64,000 nucleotides of DNA from Haloarcula limicola (GTDB lineage: Archaea > Halobacteriota > Halobacteria > Halobacteriales > Haloarculaceae): the NCBI RefSeq assembly GCF_010119205.1, contig NZ_WRXM01000001.1, positions 1,674,001-1,738,000 of the forward strand. Reading direction: 5' to 3'. Under the pieces are notes generated by a model. The model searched no databases. It was not told the origin of the DNA and worked only from the letters and a program-made list of their open reading frames with translations. Shown here one piece after another: positions 24,041-33,360 of this stretch (the stretch's first letter is position 1; each line of letters opens with the position of its first letter). The position numbers were made by a program, and so were the translations under genes.

Positions 24041-25186
24041 ATGACGCAGGACTCAGAGCGGCTCTCGGACCGCGTTTCGCGTCGCAAGTTCATCGCGGCG
24101 ACAGGGGTAACGGGCGCAGCGACTATCGCCGGCTGCTCGGGCGGCGACGGCGGCGACGGTGGAAGCACGAGCGCACCTGATACCGACGGCTCGACCGGTT
24201 CCGGCGGCGGGAGCGCCACGGAGGACACCGACAGCGGGAGCGAGTCCGGCGCGTCGGGGCCTCTGGAATCCGGCGGCTCCTCGACGGTGTACCCGATCAT
24301 GAACACGGCGGCGTCGTACTGGAGCGCTAACCGGCCTGCCGACGACACGGAATACTGGCCTCACGGCGAGTACGACATCGAGACGGACAGGGCCCTCGCT
24401 AGCTACTGGGGCGGTCTCTACGGCTTCAGCAGCGAGGACGACGGCCCGCCCTTCCAGTTCACCGTCGGTCTCTCCCACTCCGGGACCGGCGTCGAGAAGG
24501 TCATGAACGGCCAGCTCGACATCGGCAACTCCAGCGGGAACGTCGAGGACGAGCTCCCCGAGCGAGACTCTTACGAGAAGTTCGTCGACCACGTCGTCGG
24601 CGTCGACGGCCAGCCGCTGGTCGTCTCTCAGGAGATCGCCGACGCCGGCGTCGAGAAGATCACCGGCGATCAGCTCAAGGGCCTCTACAAAGGCGAGATC
24701 ACCAACTGGAAGGAACTGGGCGGCCCGGACCGCGAGATTCAGGTCCTCGGCCGCGTCAAGGACTCCGGGACCCGGACCTCGTTCGTCTCGAACGTCTTCG
24801 GTAACCCCAAGGAGAACACGCAGGTCGCCAACCGCTACGGGCAGAACCAGCGCCTGGCACAGGCCGTCGCACAGGCCGACAACGCCATCAGCTACCTCGC
24901 GCTGGCGTTCATCGACACGGAGGGGGTCGCCCCGATCGCGCTCGAATGGGAGGGGACGACCTACGCTTACCAGGACGACCAGAACGGGCTGGACTCCAAG
25001 GAGTACCCGCTCTCGCGCGACCTCCACTGTTACACCTGGGACGGCACGTCGAAGAAGGAGGCCGCGGTCCTCAACATGATACTGCACGACTTCGGTCAGG
25101 ACACCTTCGTCGCGCCGAACAACTACTTCAAACTCAGCAAGCGCCGCCAGGAGGAACAGAAGAAGAAGCTCCCCGAGCAGGTCTAA
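24041..25186 (+). CDS. pstS: phosphate ABC transporter substrate-binding lipoprotein (copy 1)
   Basis: A 381-residue PstS. The N-terminus is a Tat lipoprotein signal: SRRKFIAATG twin-arginine, then lipobox IAGC with Cys ~33 lipidated. A Gly/Ser/Thr/Asp linker (~34-80) spans to the phosphate-binding domain (~80-381), with GGSSTVYPI, LSHSGTGVEKV and RVKDSGTRTSFV forming the phosphate site. It captures phosphate outside the membrane for PstCA. The ATG at 24041 is preferred to the GTG three bases earlier. A near-copy follows at 25336 with its own promoter. Confidence 0.96.
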   Translation: MTQDSERLSDRVSRRKFIAATGVTGAATIAGCSGGDGGDGGSTSAPDTDGSTGSGGGSATEDTDSGSESGASGPLESGGSSTVYPIMNTAASYWSANRPADDTEYWPHGEYDIETDRALASYWGGLYGFSSEDDGPPFQFTVGLSHSGTGVEKVMNGQLDIGNSSGNVEDELPERDSYEKFVDHVVGVDGQPLVVSQEIADAGVEKITGDQLKGLYKGEITNWKELGGPDREIQVLGRVKDSGTRTSFVSNVFGNPKENTQVANRYGQNQRLAQAVAQADNAISYLALAFIDTEGVAPIALEWEGTTYAYQDDQNGLDSKEYPLSRDLHCYTWDGTSKKEAAVLNMILHDFGQDTFVAPNNYFKLSKRRQEEQKKKLPEQV

Positions 25187-25287
25187 CCGACCGTCAGACG
25201 GTCACGCGACTCGACTACGTTCGACTATATAGCGCTCCCTAACGCTATGTCGTCTACTGTGTGGACTAGACCCATCATACTGGAAAA

Positions 25288-25314
25288 TACCCCTATTATA
25301 AACGCGTTTAATAC
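25288..25314 (+). promoter_or_regulatory. phosphate-type promoter of second pstS
   Basis: This 27-base block matches the promoter of the first pstS at 25 of 27 positions, including the central ATTATAAACG and GTTTAA. It lies in the 146-base gap between the two pstS genes and 22-48 bases before the ATG at 25336, the same distance as in copy 1. The second pstS can therefore start its own transcript reading into pstCAB. Confidence 0.7.
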
Positions 25315-25335
25315 GTCCTCGGCCTATCTCGGATG

Positions 25336-26472
25336 ATGACGGACTCCCAGCGGGTATCCGACCGCATTTCGCGCCGTAAGTTCATCGCGGCGACCGGAGT
25401 AACGGGCGCAGCAGCTATCGCCGGTTGTTCGAGTGGGAGACGCAACGGGGGCGTACCGAGCAGCGGCGGATCCGGTTCGAGCGGGTCCGACGGCGGAGCC
25501 TCCACGAACGCGACCGACAGCGCGGGCAGTTCCGGCTCGGTGGGGCCGCTGGAGTCCGGCGGCTCCTCGACGGTGTACCCCATCGTGAAGTCGGCGTCGT
25601 CGTACTGGAACGCCAACCGGCCGGCCAGCGACTCCGAGTACTGGCCCCACGGCGAGTACGGTATCGAGACGGACAAGCGCCTCGCCGACTACTGGGGCAG
25701 CCTCTACGGCTTCGACGGGAGCGAAGACGGCCCGCCGTTCAAACTCACCGTCGCGCTCTCTCACTCCGGGACCGGCGTCGAGAAGGTGATGAACGGCCAG
25801 CTCGACATCGGGAACTCCAGCGGGAACGTCAGGGACGAACTCCCCGAGCGAGACTCTTACGAGAAGTTCGTCGACCACGTCGTCGGCGTCGACGGCCAAC
25901 CGCTGGTCGTCTCCCAGGAGATCGCCGACGCCGGCGTCGAGAAGATCACCGGCCAGGAGCTCAAGGACCTCTACAAGGGCCGCATCACCAACTGGAAGGA
26001 ACTGGGCGGCCCGGACCGCGAGATTCAGGTCCTCGGCCGCGTCAAGGACTCCGGGACCCGGACCTCGTTCGTCTCGAACGTCTTCGGCAATCCCAAGGAG
26101 AACACGCAGGTCGCCAACCGCTACGGCCAGAACCAGCGCTTAGCACAGGCCGTCGCACAGGCCAACAACGCCATCAGCTACCTCGCGCTGACGTTCCTCG
26201 GCACGGCGGGGGTCGCCACCATCGCTCTCGAATGGGAGGGGACGACCTACTCCTACAAAGACGAGAAGCACGGGCTCGACTCCAAGGAGTACCCGCTCTC
26301 GCGCGACCTCCACTGTTACACGTGGGACGGCACGTCGAAGAAGGAAGCGGCGGTCCTCAACATGATACTGCACGACTTCGGCCAGGACACCTTCGTCGCG
26401 CCGAACAACTACTTCAAACTGAGCAAGCGTCGCCAGGAGAAACAACTGCAGAAGCTACCTGAGCAGGTATAA
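25336..26472 (+). CDS. pstS: phosphate ABC transporter substrate-binding lipoprotein (copy 2)
   Basis: A 378-residue PstS, a tandem duplicate of the preceding gene. The Tat lipoprotein signal (SRRKFIAATGVTGAA, lipobox IAGC) and the binding domain from ~80 are nearly identical to copy 1; the linker (~34-70) and a segment near TVALSH and LTFLGTAGVATI differ. Long stretches in the second half match even at third codon positions, pointing to recent duplication or gene conversion. An ATG three bases earlier (25333) is an alternative start. Confidence 0.96.
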   Translation: MTDSQRVSDRISRRKFIAATGVTGAAAIAGCSSGRRNGGVPSSGGSGSSGSDGGASTNATDSAGSSGSVGPLESGGSSTVYPIVKSASSYWNANRPASDSEYWPHGEYGIETDKRLADYWGSLYGFDGSEDGPPFKLTVALSHSGTGVEKVMNGQLDIGNSSGNVRDELPERDSYEKFVDHVVGVDGQPLVVSQEIADAGVEKITGQELKDLYKGRITNWKELGGPDREIQVLGRVKDSGTRTSFVSNVFGNPKENTQVANRYGQNQRLAQAVAQANNAISYLALTFLGTAGVATIALEWEGTTYSYKDEKHGLDSKEYPLSRDLHCYTWDGTSKKEAAVLNMILHDFGQDTFVAPNNYFKLSKRRQEKQLQKLPEQV

Positions 26473-26553
26473 ATGCCTGCCGGTGATTGCGACAGTCGAA
26501 GGGAACACGGGATGGCACAGACGACAGCACCGACGCTCGATACGACGCCATGA
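26473..26553 (+). CDS. 26-codon mini-ORF bridging pstS and pstC
   Basis: Immediately after the second pstS stop (TAAATG) an ATG opens 26 codons ending in TGA that overlaps the pstC ATG (CCATGATAG). The encoded peptide contains DCDSRREHGMAQTTAPTLD and has no recognisable motif. Its exact fit between the two genes suggests translational coupling; it could also be a fortuitous frame if pstC starts earlier. Too short to name. Confidence 0.4.
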   Translation: MPAGDCDSRREHGMAQTTAPTLDTTP

Positions 26554-27671
26554 TAGACGACGCACAGAACAGCGCACGAGAACTGCTACTGGGCGGGGAC
26601 GCCACGGACGGGTCCGCGTGGGCCGTCGGCGCGTCGGGAGCGGCGCTGCTGGCGACGCTCGCCGTCTTCCTCGTTCGACCGGCCATCGCGCCGCTGGTCT
26701 TCGGGGCGTTCCTCGTCGTGACCGCGATCGGCTGGGTGACGTATCAGGCCGAAATCGCGCGAATGCTGACGCTGATAGCGACGGTTCTGACGGTTCTGAC
26801 GGTGACGTTCATCACTATCTTCCTCTTCGCCCGATCGGTCCCCGCGTTTCTCGAACACGGGCTGGGGCTCTTCCTCATTCCCGAACAGAACGGGCAGACG
26901 CGCTGGTTCTTCTGGCTCGACGCCGTCTTACCGAGCGGCTACCCCTACTGGAACCCATCTAGCGACGCGTTCTCGCTGATCCCGATGATATGGGCGACCG
27001 TCGTCGTCACGCTCATCGCGGGCGCGATCGCCGGCCCGCTCGGCCTGTTCGGCGCGCTCTTCATCGCCGAGGTCGCCAGCGACGGCCTCCGCGAGGTCAT
27101 CAAACCCGGCGTCGAGGTGCTCGCGGGAATCCCCTCGATCGTCTACGGATTCATCGGCTTCCAGGTCCTGAACGGCTTCATCCAGAAGTCCTTCCTGGAC
27201 GACGGGGCGAGCTTCCTCATCGCGGGCGTCGTCGTCGGCGTGATGGCGCTGCCGACGGTCGTCTCGGTCGGCGAGGACGCGCTGTCGAGCGTTCCCGAGG
27301 CGATGGGCGACGGGTCCATCGCGATGGGCGCGACGAAGTGGCAGACGATGAAGAGCATCTCGATCCCGGCCGCGTTCTCGGGCATCTCGGCCGGCGTCAT
27401 CCTCGGTCTCGGCCGCGCCATCGGCGAGACGATGGCCGTCGCGGCCATCATGGCTTCGGGGACGCAGTTCGCCGACCCGCTGTTCGACATCTTCGACGCG
27501 AACGCCACCCTGACGAGCCTCATCGCCACCCAGTACGGGAGCGCCTCCGAGAGCACCATCGAGGTGCTGTTCGTCGCCGGCGTGATGCTGTTCGTCATCG
27601 TCGCCGGGATGAGCGTCGTCTCGCAGTACATCGAACAGCGGATGCAGGAGAAACTCAAGGGGCAACAATGA
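26550..27671 (+). CDS. pstC: phosphate ABC transporter permease PstC
   Basis: A 373-residue membrane permease. After a short cytosolic N-terminus, helices at ~18-95 precede an external segment (GQTRWFFWLDAVLPSGYPYW). The ABC permease core follows (~150-365) with its EAA loop reading AMGDGSIAMGATKWQTMKSI. With PstA it forms the membrane channel for phosphate. ATG 26550 is used; a TTG at 26487 is in frame but less likely. Its stop overlaps the pstA start (ATGA). Confidence 0.95.
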   Translation: MIDDAQNSARELLLGGDATDGSAWAVGASGAALLATLAVFLVRPAIAPLVFGAFLVVTAIGWVTYQAEIARMLTLIATVLTVLTVTFITIFLFARSVPAFLEHGLGLFLIPEQNGQTRWFFWLDAVLPSGYPYWNPSSDAFSLIPMIWATVVVTLIAGAIAGPLGLFGALFIAEVASDGLREVIKPGVEVLAGIPSIVYGFIGFQVLNGFIQKSFLDDGASFLIAGVVVGVMALPTVVSVGEDALSSVPEAMGDGSIAMGATKWQTMKSISIPAAFSGISAGVILGLGRAIGETMAVAAIMASGTQFADPLFDIFDANATLTSLIATQYGSASESTIEVLFVAGVMLFVIVAGMSVVSQYIEQRMQEKLKGQQ

Positions 27672-30319
27672 GCGACGCCTACGCGAACGAGAACGCACTG
27701 GTCTCGGCCGAATCGAACCTCTACGACCGCGGGCTGGACACCGCGATCGCGCTGAGCATCGTCAGTTTCACGCTCGGGATGATAACGCTGGTCGACGCGG
27801 TCGGCCTCGACGCCAGCGGCGGCGCGCTCGGGGAGTTCTTCCTGCTGTTGCTCGCCGTCGTCGTCGGCGGCGTCGGCGTCGTCGGGGCGTTCTCGTGGGC
27901 CAACGTCACGCCCATCACCTCGAAGCGAGTCCGCGGCATCGCGCTCGGTCTCGTCGTCAATACGCTCGCGCTGACAGTGTTCGCCTACGCGGTCCCGGTC
28001 ACGCTGGCGACGCTTCTGGGCGTCGTCCTGCTCGTCGAGGCGGCCGCCGTCGCCGCGGCCGGTCTCGCCTCGAAGGCGGGGGTCGTCGACACGGAGCCGA
28101 GCGCGAGCGCGGGGCTGCTCGCCGGCGGCGCGTTCGGCGTCATCGGACTGATACTCGGGGCTACGCTGGGGGCCTCCGTCGCCGAGTTCGGGTCGCTTCC
28201 GTGGCTCGCCATCGCGCTGGTCGGCGGTGCCGTGCTGGCGACGCTGACGGTCGTCCCGAGCGAGGACGTCGGCTCGACGCTGCCGCCGGCCCTCGTCGTC
28301 GGGACGTTCGGTGCCGTCATCGCCACGGCGGTCATCGGCGTCGGCTGGCAGTGGAATCCCCAGAACATCTCCGGCGGGTTCACCGGCGGAGCGGTCATCC
28401 CGATATTCGTCGTCTTCGGCGCGATCCTCTCGGCGTGGGCCGCGGCGAAGTCCCGCGCCGGGTTCGGGGCGCGCGGCCGGCAGTTCGGCGCGTTCCTCGT
28501 CATCAACCTCAACGCGTTCCTGATGGTCGCGGTCATGGCCACCATCGTCGTCTTCGTGACCGTCAAGGGGGTCGGCTACGCGCTTCACGGGCTCACCATC
28601 GGCGCGCTGTCGGCGCTCGCGCTCCTCGCACCGGCGCTCGTCTTTTCGGTCGCACACGCGCGCAAGCCCGCGGGCACGGACGACTGGAACACCGGGGCGC
28701 GCCAGCTGTTCCGGCTGCTCCCGCTCGCCGCGACCGGCGCGGTGGCCGCCCTCCTGCTCGCCACGGCGGCGCTGGGTCGCCGCCTCGCGCTCCCCTTCAC
28801 CTACACGGTCTGGGTCGACCGCCAACCGCAGGTGCTCGACACCGCCGTCGCGGTGACCCCCGACCCCAGAGTCGGCGCGTTGCTCCTCGTCGCGCCGGCG
28901 CTCGTCCTCTTCGCCTACTTCTATCGGTCGTACGGGAACCTCCGTAACGTCGGGAGCCGGTTCGACCGCCTCGAGACCGTCCAGCGGGCGCTTCCGCTCG
29001 TGATCGGCGGCATCGGCGTGCTGATCGGCGTCTTCCTCCTGTTCGGATACGCGCCGCTGGGGATTCCGCTGGGCCTCACCGTCGCCTATCCGCTGGTCAT
29101 GGTCGGTTCCGCGGCCGCCCTCGGCCTCGCCGCGCTGCCGACCGCGAGCGTGCTCGTCGGCGACGGCTCGCTCGCCGACCGCGCACAGGACCGCGCGAAA
29201 TTCTTCGTCGTCGGTCTGCTCGGCAGTCTCGGTCTGCTGACGGCCGTCCTGTTCCTGCAGACGCCGGCGAACATCGTGCCCATCGTCGGCCCGGTCAACG
29301 TCGTACCGGTCGTGGCGCTGTACGCCGCCGTCGCGTCGCTCGCGGCGACGGCGCTGGTCGCCTCGGCGAAACGAAACAGTACCGACACGCTCCAGCGGCG
29401 ACTCCTCGGTGAGGAGATCACGCTCGGACTGGCCGCGACGGCGGGCCACCTCGCGCTGGTCGGCCTCCACGTCGCGGTCACGGGCGTCCAGTTCAACGTC
29501 CTCAGCGTCTCCGTCTCGAACGAGGGCACGCTGTCGTTCCCGATGGCGCTGACGCCGTACATCCCGCTGGGGGCCGACCCCGGCGGCATCCTCCCGGCCA
29601 TCGTCGGGACGGTGTGGCTCGTCGTCGGCGCGACGCTGTTCGCGGTGCCGCTCGGCATCGGCGCGGCCGTCTTCCTCACCGAGTACGCCGAACAGGGACG
29701 CTTCACCGCGCTGGTCGAGATCGCGACCAACGCGCTCTGGAGCACCCCCAGCATCGTCTTCGGCCTGTTCGGGGCCGCGTTCCTCCTCCCCCGACTGGGC
29801 GGCGACGAGTCGCTGCTCGCGGGGATGCTCGTCCTCGGGTTCATGCTCCTGCCGCTGGTGCTCATCACCTCCCGGGAGGCCGTCAAGGCCGTCCCGGACG
29901 AGTACCGCGACGCCAGCGCGGCGCTCGGCGTCTCGAAGTGGGAGACCATCCGGAGCGTCGTCGTTCCGGCGGCGATGCCGAGCGTCATCACGGGAATCAT
30001 CCTCGGCGTCGGTCGCATCGCCGGCGAGACGGCCCCGCTCATCCTCGTGTTGGGGTCGACCCTGAACTCGACGGAGGCCATCGACGTCATCGGCGGGTTC
30101 CGATTCACCGCCCAGCCGCCGTTCGTCGCGAACGACGCGCTACTGTCCTCGACGGCGTCGCTGCCGACGCAGGTGTGGGCGGTCATCTCCGCGGGCGTCA
30201 GCGGCTCGCCCTCCCGCGGATGGGCAACAGCGTTTATCCTGCTGATGGTCGTACTGACCTTCTATGCCGTGGGGATCACCGCGCGGACCTACTTCCGGAG
30301 AAAGCTGAACTATGAGTAA
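27668..30319 (+). CDS. pstA: phosphate ABC transporter permease PstA with very long N-terminal membrane region
   Basis: An 883-residue protein. The last ~285 residues are a normal PstA permease: [34 protein letters not shown], and the EAA loop [20 protein letters not shown] (~742-761). The first ~600 residues are almost wholly hydrophobic, with about a dozen or more additional predicted membrane helices separated by short loops and one external-type segment ([16 protein letters not shown]). Bacterial PstA is about 300 residues; haloarchaeal ones are extended, but this extension is unusually long. No frameshift is seen. It overlaps pstC by four bases and pstB by eight. Confidence 0.94.
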   Translation: MSDAYANENALVSAESNLYDRGLDTAIALSIVSFTLGMITLVDAVGLDASGGALGEFFLLLLAVVVGGVGVVGAFSWANVTPITSKRVRGIALGLVVNTLALTVFAYAVPVTLATLLGVVLLVEAAAVAAAGLASKAGVVDTEPSASAGLLAGGAFGVIGLILGATLGASVAEFGSLPWLAIALVGGAVLATLTVVPSEDVGSTLPPALVVGTFGAVIATAVIGVGWQWNPQNISGGFTGGAVIPIFVVFGAILSAWAAAKSRAGFGARGRQFGAFLVINLNAFLMVAVMATIVVFVTVKGVGYALHGLTIGALSALALLAPALVFSVAHARKPAGTDDWNTGARQLFRLLPLAATGAVAALLLATAALGRRLALPFTYTVWVDRQPQVLDTAVAVTPDPRVGALLLVAPALVLFAYFYRSYGNLRNVGSRFDRLETVQRALPLVIGGIGVLIGVFLLFGYAPLGIPLGLTVAYPLVMVGSAAALGLAALPTASVLVGDGSLADRAQDRAKFFVVGLLGSLGLLTAVLFLQTPANIVPIVGPVNVVPVVALYAAVASLAATALVASAKRNSTDTLQRRLLGEEITLGLAATAGHLALVGLHVAVTGVQFNVLSVSVSNEGTLSFPMALTPYIPLGADPGGILPAIVGTVWLVVGATLFAVPLGIGAAVFLTEYAEQGRFTALVEIATNALWSTPSIVFGLFGAAFLLPRLGGDESLLAGMLVLGFMLLPLVLITSREAVKAVPDEYRDASAALGVSKWETIRSVVVPAAMPSVITGIILGVGRIAGETAPLILVLGSTLNSTEAIDVIGGFRFTAQPPFVANDALLSSTASLPTQVWAVISAGVSGSPSRGWATAFILLMVVLTFYAVGITARTYFRRKLNYE

Positions 30320-31223
30320 CGCAATCAACGACGCGGACATGGAGACGGGTACAGACCAGCAGACGACCACCACGGCGGGCGAGAGCGAAGAGCGCGTCCG
30401 CGAGGAGTGGACCGACTACTCCTTCGCGGGCGAGCCGAAGCTCTCCGTCGAGAACCTGAACGTCTGGTACGGCGACGACCACGCCCTGAAGGACGTCTCG
30501 ATGGACATCCCCGAGAACTCCGTGACGGCGCTCATCGGTCCCTCGGGCTGTGGGAAGTCGACGTACCTGCGCTGTCTCAACCGGATGAACGACCGCATCA
30601 AGGCCGCGCGCATCGAGGGGTCGGTCGAACTCGACGGGACCGAGATCTACGACCCCAACGCCAACCTCGTCGAACTCCGCAAGCGCATCGGGATGGTGTT
30701 CCAGTCGCCAAACCCGTTCCCGAAGTCCATCCGCGAGAACATCTCCTACGGGCCGCGAAAGCACGGCGACATCGACAAGGGGCTGCTCGCGCGCTTGTTC
30801 GGCCGCGACGACACCGAGAAGGAGGCCGAACTCGTCGAGCGCTCGCTCAGACAGGCGGCGCTGTGGGACGAGGTCAGCGACCGACTGGACGACAACGCGC
30901 TGGGACTCTCCGGCGGGCAACAGCAGCGGCTCTGTATCGCCCGCTGTCTGGCCGTCGACCCGGAGGTCATCCTGATGGACGAACCGGCCTCGGCGCTGGA
31001 CCCCATCGCCACCTCGAAGATCGAGGACCTAGTCGAGGAACTCTCGAAGGAGTACACCGTCGTCATCGTCACGCACAACATGCAGCAGGCGGCCCGCATC
31101 TCCGACCAGACCGCCGTCTTCCTCACCGGCGGGGAGCTGGTCGAGTTCGACGACACCGACAAGATCTTCGAGAACCCCGAGAGCCAGCGCGTCGAGGACT
31201 ACATCACCGGCAAGTTCGGCTGA
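30312..31223 (+). CDS. pstB: phosphate ABC transporter ATP-binding protein PstB
   Basis: A 303-residue ABC ATPase. It has Walker [10 protein letters not shown] (~77-85), Q-loop [12 protein letters not shown], signature [13 protein letters not shown] (~198-210), Walker [14 protein letters not shown], and H-loop [12 protein letters not shown]. The N-terminal ~45 residues are an extra acidic, Thr-rich tail. It powers phosphate import through PstCA. Its start lies within the end of pstA (eight-base overlap). Confidence 0.97.
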   Translation: MSNAINDADMETGTDQQTTTTAGESEERVREEWTDYSFAGEPKLSVENLNVWYGDDHALKDVSMDIPENSVTALIGPSGCGKSTYLRCLNRMNDRIKAARIEGSVELDGTEIYDPNANLVELRKRIGMVFQSPNPFPKSIRENISYGPRKHGDIDKGLLARLFGRDDTEKEAELVERSLRQAALWDEVSDRLDDNALGLSGGQQQRLCIARCLAVDPEVILMDEPASALDPIATSKIEDLVEELSKEYTVVIVTHNMQQAARISDQTAVFLTGGELVEFDDTDKIFENPESQRVEDYITGKFG

Positions 31224-31301
31224 CCGCCCACGCGCGGCTCGAATAGCGCCCGTCACGCCGCGAGTTCGGCGCGCGGGCCGGACGACTGCATCGACAACCA
31301 C

Positions 31302-31321
31302 GCCGGGGCCGCGTCCCCGGC
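31302..31321. repeat. hairpin between pstB and the PhoU-like gene
   Basis: GCCGGGG (31302-31308) pairs with CCCCGGC (31315-31321) around a six-base loop, about 80 bases after the pstB stop and 30 before the next start. There is no T run, so it is more likely an RNA-stabilising or processing stem than a terminator. Confidence 0.4.
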
Positions 31322-31351
31322 AGTGAGAGAGTAACACGTCACGAGCGACCG

Positions 31352-32398
31352 ATGGAAACACGCAAGATACAGCAGGTCGGCGGCGGGACCTACACCGTCT
31401 CGCTCCCCAAAGAGTGGGCCGAGACGGCCGACATCGAGCCCGGATCCGTCGTCGACCTCCACACCCACATCGACGGCGTCCTCGTCGTCCAGGCACAGGA
31501 ACGGGACGCGGAGACGACCGGTCACGTCGCGCTCTCGGTGCCACACGCCGGTCCGGCGTGTATCGAGCGCGCCCTCCGCGCGGCCTACGCCGCGGGGGTC
31601 GAAGCGCTCACGTTCGAAGCCCCCGACGGGTTCGACGACGACCGGCGCCGCGCGGTCGAACAGGTCGCGCGGACCCTCTCCGGCGTCACCGTCACCGAGT
31701 CGACGGCGACGACGGTGACGGTCCGGACCCTCCTCGACGCCTCGGAGGTGTCGATACAGCAGTCGGTCCGACAACTCCGGTTCGTCGCGCTGTCGATGCA
31801 CCGAGACGCGACGGCGGCCCTGACCGATCCGGCGGTCGCGGCGGGGGACGCCGACCGGGACGACCGGGCCGACCGCCTCTACGCGATGATAGACCGCTAC
31901 TTCCAGCGCGCGCTCGTCCGACTCGATGAGGTGGACGCGCTGGGTCTCACTCGTTCGGAGTTGTTCGTCTGCTGGACGACCGCCCGCGAGTTGGAACGCG
32001 TCGCCGACCACGCCGAACGCATCGCCGCCACCGCCGAGGCCATGGACGTCGAGGCCGTCGACGACGAGACGGCCGAAGAGGTGGCGTCGCTCGCCGAGAC
32101 GGCTCGCGGGATCGTCGAAGACGCCGTCCGCGCCGCCGTCGGTGACGCCGACGTGACCGCGGCCCGAGCAGCGCTCCACGCTCGTGACGCCCTCCGAGAC
32201 GACGTGGAGGCGCTCGACCGCCGCCTGTTCGAATCCGAAGCGGCGGCGTATCGCCTGACGCGCGTCCTCGACAGCGTCGCTCGGACCGCCGAACACGGCG
32301 GCAACGTCGCCGAACTCGCCCTCCGGACCGCGATTCGAACGGGCGAACTCGGCGCGCCCTCGGCCGAGGACGCCCTCGACGGACCGCTCGCGGAGTAG
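31352..32398 (+). CDS. AbrB/PhoU-domain phosphate regulator
   Basis: A 348-residue protein with an N-terminal AbrB/SpoVT-type DNA-binding domain (METRKIQQVGGGTYTVSLPK, ~1-45) and two PhoU-like helical repeats in the C-terminal half (~140-335), where ARELERVADHAERIAATAEA is the PhoU signature. In haloarchaea such proteins lie beside pst genes and are thought to tie phosphate-transporter state to gene expression. It follows pstB by 128 bases and may be in the same transcript. No nucleotide-binding motif is present. Confidence 0.88.
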   Translation: METRKIQQVGGGTYTVSLPKEWAETADIEPGSVVDLHTHIDGVLVVQAQERDAETTGHVALSVPHAGPACIERALRAAYAAGVEALTFEAPDGFDDDRRRAVEQVARTLSGVTVTESTATTVTVRTLLDASEVSIQQSVRQLRFVALSMHRDATAALTDPAVAAGDADRDDRADRLYAMIDRYFQRALVRLDEVDALGLTRSELFVCWTTARELERVADHAERIAATAEAMDVEAVDDETAEEVASLAETARGIVEDAVRAAVGDADVTAARAALHARDALRDDVEALDRRLFESEAAAYRLTRVLDSVARTAEHGGNVAELALRTAIRTGELGAPSAEDALDGPLAE

Positions 32399-32473
32399 CC
32401 CGCGGCGCTCGGCGCTATCGTCGCGCTCGCTCGAAACCGCCGATTTATCTGTCTCGTCGCCCACTCTCCGACG

Positions 32474-33220
32474 ATGACCGTTCGCCACGAGGGACTGACC
32501 GTCGATTGGCTCGGGTACGCCACGCTCCGCATCGCCGGCGGCGACAGCGTGGTCTACACCGATCCGGGTCGCTACGGTATCCTGACCGGCGAGTGGGAAC
32601 CCCACGAGGACGACGTCGGCCATCCGCCGGCGACCGACTACCGGGCGGAGGACGCCGACGTCGTCTGTGTCACCCACGTCCACCACTACGACCCCGACGG
32701 CATCGAACGGGTGGCGAACGAGGAGACGACGATAGTCGCCTTCGAAGGTATCGACGGCCGGGACGTGGAACGGGACCTCCCACCCATTGTAGACCTCCCC
32801 TACGAAGTCCGGCAGGTGGGCGCGAAAGAGCAGATTACCGTCGGCGACGTTCCCATCTGGACGACGCCCGCACACAACGAACCGGACGGCCCGCACACGC
32901 TCCCGGACGGCACGCCGTACCACCCCGAGGGATTCGGCTGCGGGTTCATGGTCAAAGTGGACGGGACCCGCGTCTACTATCCCGGCGACTCCGACGTGCT
33001 GCCGGGTCACCGGACGCTCGATACCTCGCTGTTCTGCCCGCCGATCGGTCCGCGGGCGACGATGGACCGCCGCGAGGCCGCGGCGCTCGCGGCGACCATC
33101 GAACCGCGATTGGTCCTCCCGGTCCACTACAACACGTTCTCGAACCTCGAAGCCGACTCCCGCGAGTTCGCCGCCGACGTGGCCGAGGCGGGCGTGCCGG
33201 TCGTGCTGGACGAGAAGTAG
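32474..33220 (+). CDS. metallo-beta-lactamase-fold hydrolase
   Basis: A 248-residue MBL-fold protein of the UPF0173/UlaG-like type. The N-terminus has WLGYATLRIAGGDSVVYTDP. The metal motif reads VTHVHHYDPDGIE, i.e. H-x-H-H-x-D with a Tyr where Asp is more common in HxHxDH. Later ligands are the His in TTPAHNEPDG, the Asp in YYPGDSD and the His in LVLPVHYNTF. Substrate unknown. It stands between the phosphate cluster and the cyclase-family gene. Confidence 0.87.
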   Translation: MTVRHEGLTVDWLGYATLRIAGGDSVVYTDPGRYGILTGEWEPHEDDVGHPPATDYRAEDADVVCVTHVHHYDPDGIERVANEETTIVAFEGIDGRDVERDLPPIVDLPYEVRQVGAKEQITVGDVPIWTTPAHNEPDGPHTLPDGTPYHPEGFGCGFMVKVDGTRVYYPGDSDVLPGHRTLDTSLFCPPIGPRATMDRREAAALAATIEPRLVLPVHYNTFSNLEADSREFAADVAEAGVPVVLDEK

Positions 33221-33308
33221 CGAGGTTCTGACCGCAGGGAAGAACCTCGAATAGCGAGCGGCGAAGCCGCGAGCAGCAGCGAGGAACGGAACGGAGTGAA
33301 GTTCCTCG
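33221..33308. repeat. cluster of three inverted repeats
   Basis: CGAGGTTCT/AGAACCTCG (33221-33229/33241-33249), GCGGC-GAA-GCCGC (33258-33270), and CGAGGAAC/GTTCCTCG (33280-33287/33301-33308) follow one another directly after the MBL gene stop. The middle one has a 3-base loop like the 12.3 kb array; the outer two have loops of 11 and 13 bases. It probably acts in the 3' UTR. Confidence 0.7.
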
Positions 33309-33360
33309 AACCCGTGCGGCGAGCACCACACGTTTACGACCGTCCGCCCCTATCGCCGCC

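Noticed and set aside
27143-29470. 775-codon open frame on the minus strand
   Set aside because: It is the antisense shadow of pstC and pstA: Arg/Asp/Glu-rich low-complexity protein, no promoter, while the plus-strand frames have clear membrane-permease features.
31253-33331. 692-codon open frame on the minus strand
   Set aside because: Antisense shadow of the PhoU-like and MBL-fold genes; long stop-free antisense frames are common in high-GC haloarchaeal coding sequence.
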